Shown: positions 59,710 through 64,000 of the stretch, piece after piece
Position numbering within the stretch: position 1 is the first letter of the stretch
Layout of the letters: each line of letters opens with the position of its first letter
Source of the DNA: an uncultured SAR116 cluster alpha proteobacterium
GTDB taxonomy: Bacteria; Pseudomonadota; Alphaproteobacteria; Puniceispirillales; Marisalimonadaceae
Length of the DNA stretch: 64,000 nt
NCBI GenBank assembly: GCA_902528415.1
Contig: CABZSR010000001.1
Location: 1 to 64,000 of the forward strand
Direction: 5' to 3'
The notes under the pieces: model-generated
Database searches by the model: none
Seen by the model: only the letters and a program-made list of their open reading frames with translations
Told to the model about the DNA's origin: nothing
Position numbers and translations under genes: made by a program

Positions 59710-60921
59710 ATGTCTTATTTGAAAAAGCTAAAGTTAATTTCTATTTTTATTTTAACTTCTCTAATTTTTATATCTACTGCCTATGCTAAATATGCTTCTT
59801 TTGTTATAAATGAAAACACCAAACGTATTTACCATAATACCAACGCTGATACTCGAAATTATCCAGCTTCTTTAACAAAAATCATGACTTTATATATGAT
59901 ATTTGATGCACTAAAATCTAAAAAAGTCTCTATGAACACTAGATTTAAAGTTTCTAAACGTGCAACAGGACAACCACCTTCTAAATTAAACCTTGCTTCA
60001 GGCTCTAAAATTACCGTTAAAAATGCGATTTTGGCTTTGATCACTAAATCAGCAAATGATGTAGCTACAGTTGTAGCAGAGAACCTAGGAAAATCTGAAA
60101 GAAATTTTGCTAAACTAATGACTAAAAAAGCCAAAAAACTAGGTATGAATCGTACAATATTTAAAAATGCGTCAGGCTTACCTAATAGGAGTCAATTATC
60201 TACTGCAAGAGATATGGCAACTCTCGGTATGGCCATTAGGAAAAATCATCCTAATTTATTTAAATTATTTAAAACTAAATCTTTTGTTTATAAAGGCATT
60301 AAATATACTAACCATAATAATTTATTGGGTAGTTACTCTGGTACTGACGGTATCAAGACAGGTTATACTAATGCTTCTGGCTTTAATCTTGTAGCTTCAG
60401 TAGAAAGAAACGGTCAAAGAATTATCGGTGTTGTTTTTGGTGGTAAAAAAGCAAGGTCACGCGACAAACATATGATTAAATTACTTAATAAATACTTTAA
60501 AACGGTTCCTTCTAAACCCCTTGTTAGAATGGCGAAACCATCAGAACTTCCTAAAAATCGTCCTAAACTTGCTGTTGTAGATAAAAATGTAAAAAGTTTT
60601 AGGATACCTTCTAAAATTGTCAATCTTTCATCGTCCAATAGTTTACAAGATGAATGGTTTATTCAAATAGGTGCTTTTAAGAATAGGTTAAATGCCCATA
60701 AAGCCGCCCGTAATGCTAGAAACATTGTTCCAGAGCAGCTTGGTAATTTGCCCGCTTCTCTAAGTAAAATAACTAAAACTAACGACGAGAATAAAAGTTT
60801 AGAATATCTATGGAGAGTTAGATTTATTGAATTGGCCGAATACCAGGCGCGTTCAGTTTGTGCAGAGTTATGGACTTCAGGTCTAAGTTGTATTCCCCTT
60901 CCTTCAAATAACAAATCTTAG
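59710..60921 (+). CDS. D-alanyl-D-alanine carboxypeptidase with C-terminal SPOR domain
   Basis: 403 aa from ATG 59710; the longer frame from 59647 would put about 21 residues before the signal peptide (SIFILTSLIFISTAYA). Low-molecular-weight PBP: nucleophile in SLTK, SAND for the SxN triad (KSANDVATV), and KTGYTNASG. It trims peptidoglycan stem peptides in the periplasm. The C-terminal 75 residues form a SPOR domain (WFIQIGAFKNRLNAHKAA) that binds denuded glycan at septa. Divergent from clpS across 358 bp of unstructured AT-rich DNA. Confidence 0.93.
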   Translation: MSYLKKLKLISIFILTSLIFISTAYAKYASFVINENTKRIYHNTNADTRNYPASLTKIMTLYMIFDALKSKKVSMNTRFKVSKRATGQPPSKLNLASGSKITVKNAILALITKSANDVATVVAENLGKSERNFAKLMTKKAKKLGMNRTIFKNASGLPNRSQLSTARDMATLGMAIRKNHPNLFKLFKTKSFVYKGIKYTNHNNLLGSYSGTDGIKTGYTNASGFNLVASVERNGQRIIGVVFGGKKARSRDKHMIKLLNKYFKTVPSKPLVRMAKPSELPKNRPKLAVVDKNVKSFRIPSKIVNLSSSNSLQDEWFIQIGAFKNRLNAHKAARNARNIVPEQLGNLPASLSKITKTNDENKSLEYLWRVRFIELAEYQARSVCAELWTSGLSCIPLPSNNKS

Positions 60922-60934
60922 TATTAATATTATT

Positions 60935-62257
60935 CTATGATACTTTTAATATATCGTTCCAATTTGTAGTATAGAAAGGGGATTTGTAACCAGACCGCAT
61001 TCTCCATTTGTCTTCTTCTTTTTTTTCTCTTCTTCGTTGCTTTATAATTCCTTGAGAACCATAAAATATTGTCATTTTTCCCATTTTAGCATTTATGCCA
61101 TCTAAAATTTTCATATGAATATCAGATTGACTAGCATTTATCATTTCATTTTTATTGTATGTGAATAAGTTACTCTGGATGATGTAATCTTTATTTATAA
61201 AATCTTTTTTTCTTTGTTTTAGATCAAGTAATATAACTCCAATTTTTTTGTAATTATAATTTGGACGATAAAGACTTTCTAATAACTTGAATGCTTGTTG
61301 AATTATGACAGCTGTATTATTAGTCAAATCATTAAAAATTAATGTTGCGCTATTATTATATTGTAAATCTTTTTTTCTAAAACGATTAGTATTAATAAAA
61401 ACACAAATTTCTCCACATAAACAGTCTTGATGCCTAAGTTTCTCTGCTGCTCTTGCTACATGATTTGCCAATGCTTCTTTTAGATTATATTTATCATTAA
61501 TCATTTTGCCAAAAGATCTAGAAACTGTAATAGACTTTTTATTCACTACCTCTTCTAAAGCAAGGCAAGAATTTCCTCTTAACTCGTAAACAATACGTTC
61601 ACCAACAACTGAAATTAACTTTCTTATCTTACAAGGATCTGATTGTTGTAATTGAAGAGGATTATTAATTCCTACAGACTTCAAACGGTTAGCCCAACCT
61701 TTTGATATTCCCCAAATATCTTCTAACTGAAGATCATTTAATATATTAGTCAATTGATTTGATATCGTTAAAATATAAATACCGTTAGACGAATGTTTCT
61801 TAGCCATCTTATTTGCTAATTTTGCTAACGTTTTAGTAGGACCTACTCCAATTGAAACAGGTATACCTGTCCATTGATAAATAGATTGTCTAATTGTAAA
61901 CATTTCATCTAATAAAGTTTTATTATTAAATTTTTTTAAACTAAGAAAGGCTTCGTCAATAGAATATATTTCCATATCAGGTACAAAATAATTTAGTGAA
62001 TTCATTACTCGAGAAGACATATCTCCATACAAAGTATAGTTTGAAGAATATACCAAAATCTTATTTTGCTTTATCAGTGTCTTATATAAGTGTAATGGAG
62101 CACCCATGGGTATACCTAGAGTTTTTGCTTCATTAGATCTGGCAATAATACAGCCATCATTATTGGATAATACTACGACAGGCTTATCCCTCAACGATGG
62201 ATTGAATACTCGCTCACAGGAAACATAAAAATTATTACAATCAACTAATCCATACAT
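60935..62257 (-). CDS. umuC: DNA polymerase V catalytic subunit
   Basis: 440 aa. Y-family translesion polymerase. Palm motifs YGLVDCNNFYVSCERVF (Asp and Phe-based dNTP site), YSIDEAFL (second acid pair), with ARSNEAKTLGIPMGAP and SIGVGPTKTLAKLANK for the fingers. The C-terminal UmuC domain ends with a beta-clamp-like tail. It starts one base after umuD's TGA, giving coupled translation. Full length. Confidence 0.96.
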   Translation of the reverse strand: MYGLVDCNNFYVSCERVFNPSLRDKPVVVLSNNDGCIIARSNEAKTLGIPMGAPLHLYKTLIKQNKILVYSSNYTLYGDMSSRVMNSLNYFVPDMEIYSIDEAFLSLKKFNNKTLLDEMFTIRQSIYQWTGIPVSIGVGPTKTLAKLANKMAKKHSSNGIYILTISNQLTNILNDLQLEDIWGISKGWANRLKSVGINNPLQLQQSDPCKIRKLISVVGERIVYELRGNSCLALEEVVNKKSITVSRSFGKMINDKYNLKEALANHVARAAEKLRHQDCLCGEICVFINTNRFRKKDLQYNNSATLIFNDLTNNTAVIIQQAFKLLESLYRPNYNYKKIGVILLDLKQRKKDFINKDYIIQSNLFTYNKNEMINASQSDIHMKILDGINAKMGKMTIFYGSQGIIKQRRREKKEEDKWRMRSGYKSPFYTTNWNDILKVS

Positions 62258-62258
62258 A

Positions 62259-62768
62259 TCATAAAAAATGAACCGAGCTTATAACTACTCCCCAAATTTC
62301 CATGTTCATATGATCTTGGATTTCAATTGGTTTGTATAAGTCATTTTCTGGCATCAATATTATTTTACTAGAGCGCTTATATAATCTTTTAACAGTCATT
62401 TGCCCGTCTAAAACAGCAATAATTACTTTTCCATGTGCTGGTTTAACACTTCTATCCACAACCAGAATATCATTATCATTGATACCAGCATTAATCATTG
62501 AATCACCGTTAACACGAACAAAAAAGGTTGCCGCTGGACGTTTAATTAAATAACTGTTTAAATCTAAACTTTTTTCTAAATTATCATCTGCAGGAGAAGG
62601 AAAACCAGCTGAAACTTTAGAGCTATAAAGAGGAAAAGTTTGAGAACGATTTAAGCACGGCTTAAATACTTCTAGTTTATTAGGAGTTTTATAGTGTCCA
62701 TTTTGGACTAGGATTTTTTTAGTTACTTCTAAATTCATCATTTTTAATTCCAGACATATTTTGTTCAT
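62259..62768 (-). CDS. umuD: UmuD, self-cleaving subunit of DNA polymerase V
   Basis: 169 aa. LexA-like S24 peptidase that cleaves itself on RecA filaments. The scissile Ala54-Gly55 is in VSAGFPSP, the nucleophile is Ser90 (GDSM) and the general base Lys127 (MTVKRLY). The N-terminal arm is about 30 residues longer than in E. coli. GGAG lies 8 bp before the ATG, overlapping an SOS box. With umuC it forms the SOS mutagenesis operon. Confidence 0.93.
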   Translation of the reverse strand: MNKICLELKMMNLEVTKKILVQNGHYKTPNKLEVFKPCLNRSQTFPLYSSKVSAGFPSPADDNLEKSLDLNSYLIKRPAATFFVRVNGDSMINAGINDNDILVVDRSVKPAHGKVIIAVLDGQMTVKRLYKRSSKIILMPENDLYKPIEIQDHMNMEIWGVVISSVHFL

Positions 62769-62777
62769 GTTTTGTTC
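62763..62777 (-). promoter_or_regulatory. Alphaproteobacterial-type SOS (LexA) box
   Basis: GTTC-ATGTTTT-GTTC fits GTTC-N7-GTTC exactly; on the coding strand it is GAAC-N7-GAAC. It covers the Shine-Dalgarno and start codon of umuD, so LexA bound there would also block translation start-site transcription. The position in front of an SOS operon makes chance unlikely. Confidence 0.72.
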
Positions 62778-62855
62778 TCCTACAAAATTAACTAAGAGTC
62801 AAGTCTTAAAAAAATATTGAAGTATTGGAATATGACTGCAACAGAATTAAACAAA

Positions 62856-64000
62856 TTAATGAGTTCTTCCAAAAACTCCTGGTTTCACACCATAATCAAC
62901 AGCCAAACCGTAACTAGGATCATCATCAGCATCTACGACTAACTGACCAGCCTTCCTTAATAAGGAATGACAGTCTGTTGATAGATGTCTCAATTGTAAC
63001 TGTTTCTTTCTTTTTTTATATTTAACAGCAAGATCCTCTATTGCTTGTAACGCTGACTGATCTACGACACGACTATTGATAAAATCAACAACTACGATAT
63101 CAGTATCACTTTCTAAATTGAATATTTCTGAAAAGCCTTGGACAGATCCAAAAAACAAAGGACCCTCTATATAATAAATTGTGTTACCATTATCATCTGT
63201 TGCAACATTGCCTGTTATACGAATTGCATTATTCCAAGCGTAGGCAAGAGCCGAAACAATAACTCCACATATAACAGCAATTGCCAAATCGTAGATAACA
63301 GTAATGACCGTTACAATTATCATAACGACCACATCTGTTCTTGGAATACGTTTAATAACCAAAATACTCTGCCAAGCAAAAGTACCAATGACTACCATAA
63401 ACATAACACCAACTAACGCTGCTAAGGGAATTTGCTCGATAAGAGAAGATCCAATTACAATGAATAAGAGTAAAAACAAAGATGCCGTAATACCAGATAT
63501 TCTTGTACGGCCACCAGATTTTACATTAATCATTGATTGACCAATCATTGCACAACCACCCATACCACTAAAAAACCCAGTTACCATATTAGCAATACCT
63601 TGAGCGACGCACTCCTGAGATGCCCCTCCAATTTTTCCAGTAATATCACCCACTAAATTGAGCGTTAACAAACTCTCAATCAAACCAATTATTGCTAAAA
63701 TCAAGGCATATGGAAGTATTATTAAAAGAGTGTCGGTATTAAGAGGAACTGATGGAATATGAAATGTTGGTAACCCTCCTTTTATGGAAGCAAGATCACC
63801 TACACGAGGAACATCTATATCTAGTGATATAACAAGCACAGCTACGAAGATTATGCCTGCTAAAGGGGCTGGAATAATAGTAGTTATTTTAGGCATCACC
63901 CATATTACAATCATGGTAATAATTACAAGCAAAAGCATAATTAGCAAAGTTTGTTCTTCCATCCATTGTTTGTTTCCAGATAAATCTGTTATTTGAAATT
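62856..64000 (-). CDS. SulP-family anion transporter, partial (5' end beyond window)
   Basis: The frame stays open to the window edge, giving at least 381 codons. It covers the C-terminal two-thirds of a SulP permease with several membrane helices (for example GFFSGMGGCAMIGQSMINVKSGGRTR, LFLLLFIVIGSSLIEQIPLAALVGVMFMV). A C-terminal STAS domain follows (DIVVVDFINSRVVDQSALQAIEDL). The substrate (sulfate, bicarbonate or dicarboxylate) cannot be told. The N-terminus is missing, so gene integrity is unknown. Confidence 0.9.
   Translation of the reverse strand, partial: FQITDLSGNKQWMEEQTLLIMLLLVIITMIVIWVMPKITTIIPAPLAGIIFVAVLVISLDIDVPRVGDLASIKGGLPTFHIPSVPLNTDTLLIILPYALILAIIGLIESLLTLNLVGDITGKIGGASQECVAQGIANMVTGFFSGMGGCAMIGQSMINVKSGGRTRISGITASLFLLLFIVIGSSLIEQIPLAALVGVMFMVVIGTFAWQSILVIKRIPRTDVVVMIIVTVITVIYDLAIAVICGVIVSALAYAWNNAIRITGNVATDDNGNTIYYIEGPLFFGSVQGFSEIFNLESDTDIVVVDFINSRVVDQSALQAIEDLAVKYKKRKKQLQLRHLSTDCHSLLRKAGQLVVDADDDPSYGLAVDYGVKPGVFGRTH

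Overview
This window looks like the chromosome of a very AT-rich, probably marine, alphaproteobacterium. The right-hand 36 kb holds genes and neighbourhoods typical of that class: rne / M48 peptidase / dsbA-like / aroQ / accB / accC / aat / DUF2155 / mlaD-like, a B12-dependent nrdJ, clpS-clpA, an adrenodoxin-type ferredoxin next to a cysteine desulfurase and mnmA, and a GTTC-N7-GTTC (alphaproteobacterial-type) SOS box in front of umuDC. I cannot name the genus from the sequence alone.

Positions 1 to about 27,535 are a foreign, composite genomic island inserted in the 3' half of an elongator tRNA-Met gene (27488-27564, minus strand). The intact tRNA is at the right end. Two more copies of its 3' part (53 bp identical) lie at 63-115 and 1625-1677, so two elements appear to sit in tandem: a 1.56-kb remnant with only a secreted serine hydrolase, and a 25.9-kb element whose tyrosine integrase (26215-27393) adjoins the tRNA. 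The large element carries, left to right: an OGFr-domain protein with a CxxC miniprotein; small membrane, secreted and unknown proteins; a catalytic-domain-only tyrosine recombinase (10207-10806); a complete type I restriction-modification operon hsdM-hsdS-hsdR (11519-17467); a degenerate, apparently catalytically dead HsdM-like protein (17833-19203); MORN-repeat proteins; a likely plasmid-type replication module (RHH protein, two small genes and an HUH-type Rep-like protein, 20900-22324); and several unknown acidic proteins. Repeated non-coding elements tie the island together: a 30-bp palindromic site AGGACA-N18-TGTCC at three loci, and a roughly 68-bp element ending in TTGATACTTATTGCATTTAT (+AGAT) upstream of genes at two loci, with a shorter relative at a third.

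Positions 27,600-64,000 are core genome. A minus-strand sulfur-handling cluster (cysE, cysteine desulfurase, ferredoxin, mnmA, VOC protein) is followed by an alpha/beta hydrolase and tyrS, an AsmA-like giant, bcp, prfB, a class A PBP (mrcA) and an AMIN-domain amidase. The rne-to-aat plus-strand run carries RNA decay, envelope proteolysis, disulfide chemistry, shikimate and fatty-acid (accBC) genes. nrdJ is preceded by a convincing NrdR box abutting a perfect DnaA box. aat together with clpS and clpA gives an N-degron pathway. A D,D-carboxypeptidase with a SPOR domain, umuDC and a truncated SulP transporter close the window. Most assignments rest on motifs and recognised family patterns read by eye. 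The island's unknown proteins are described but not given functions.
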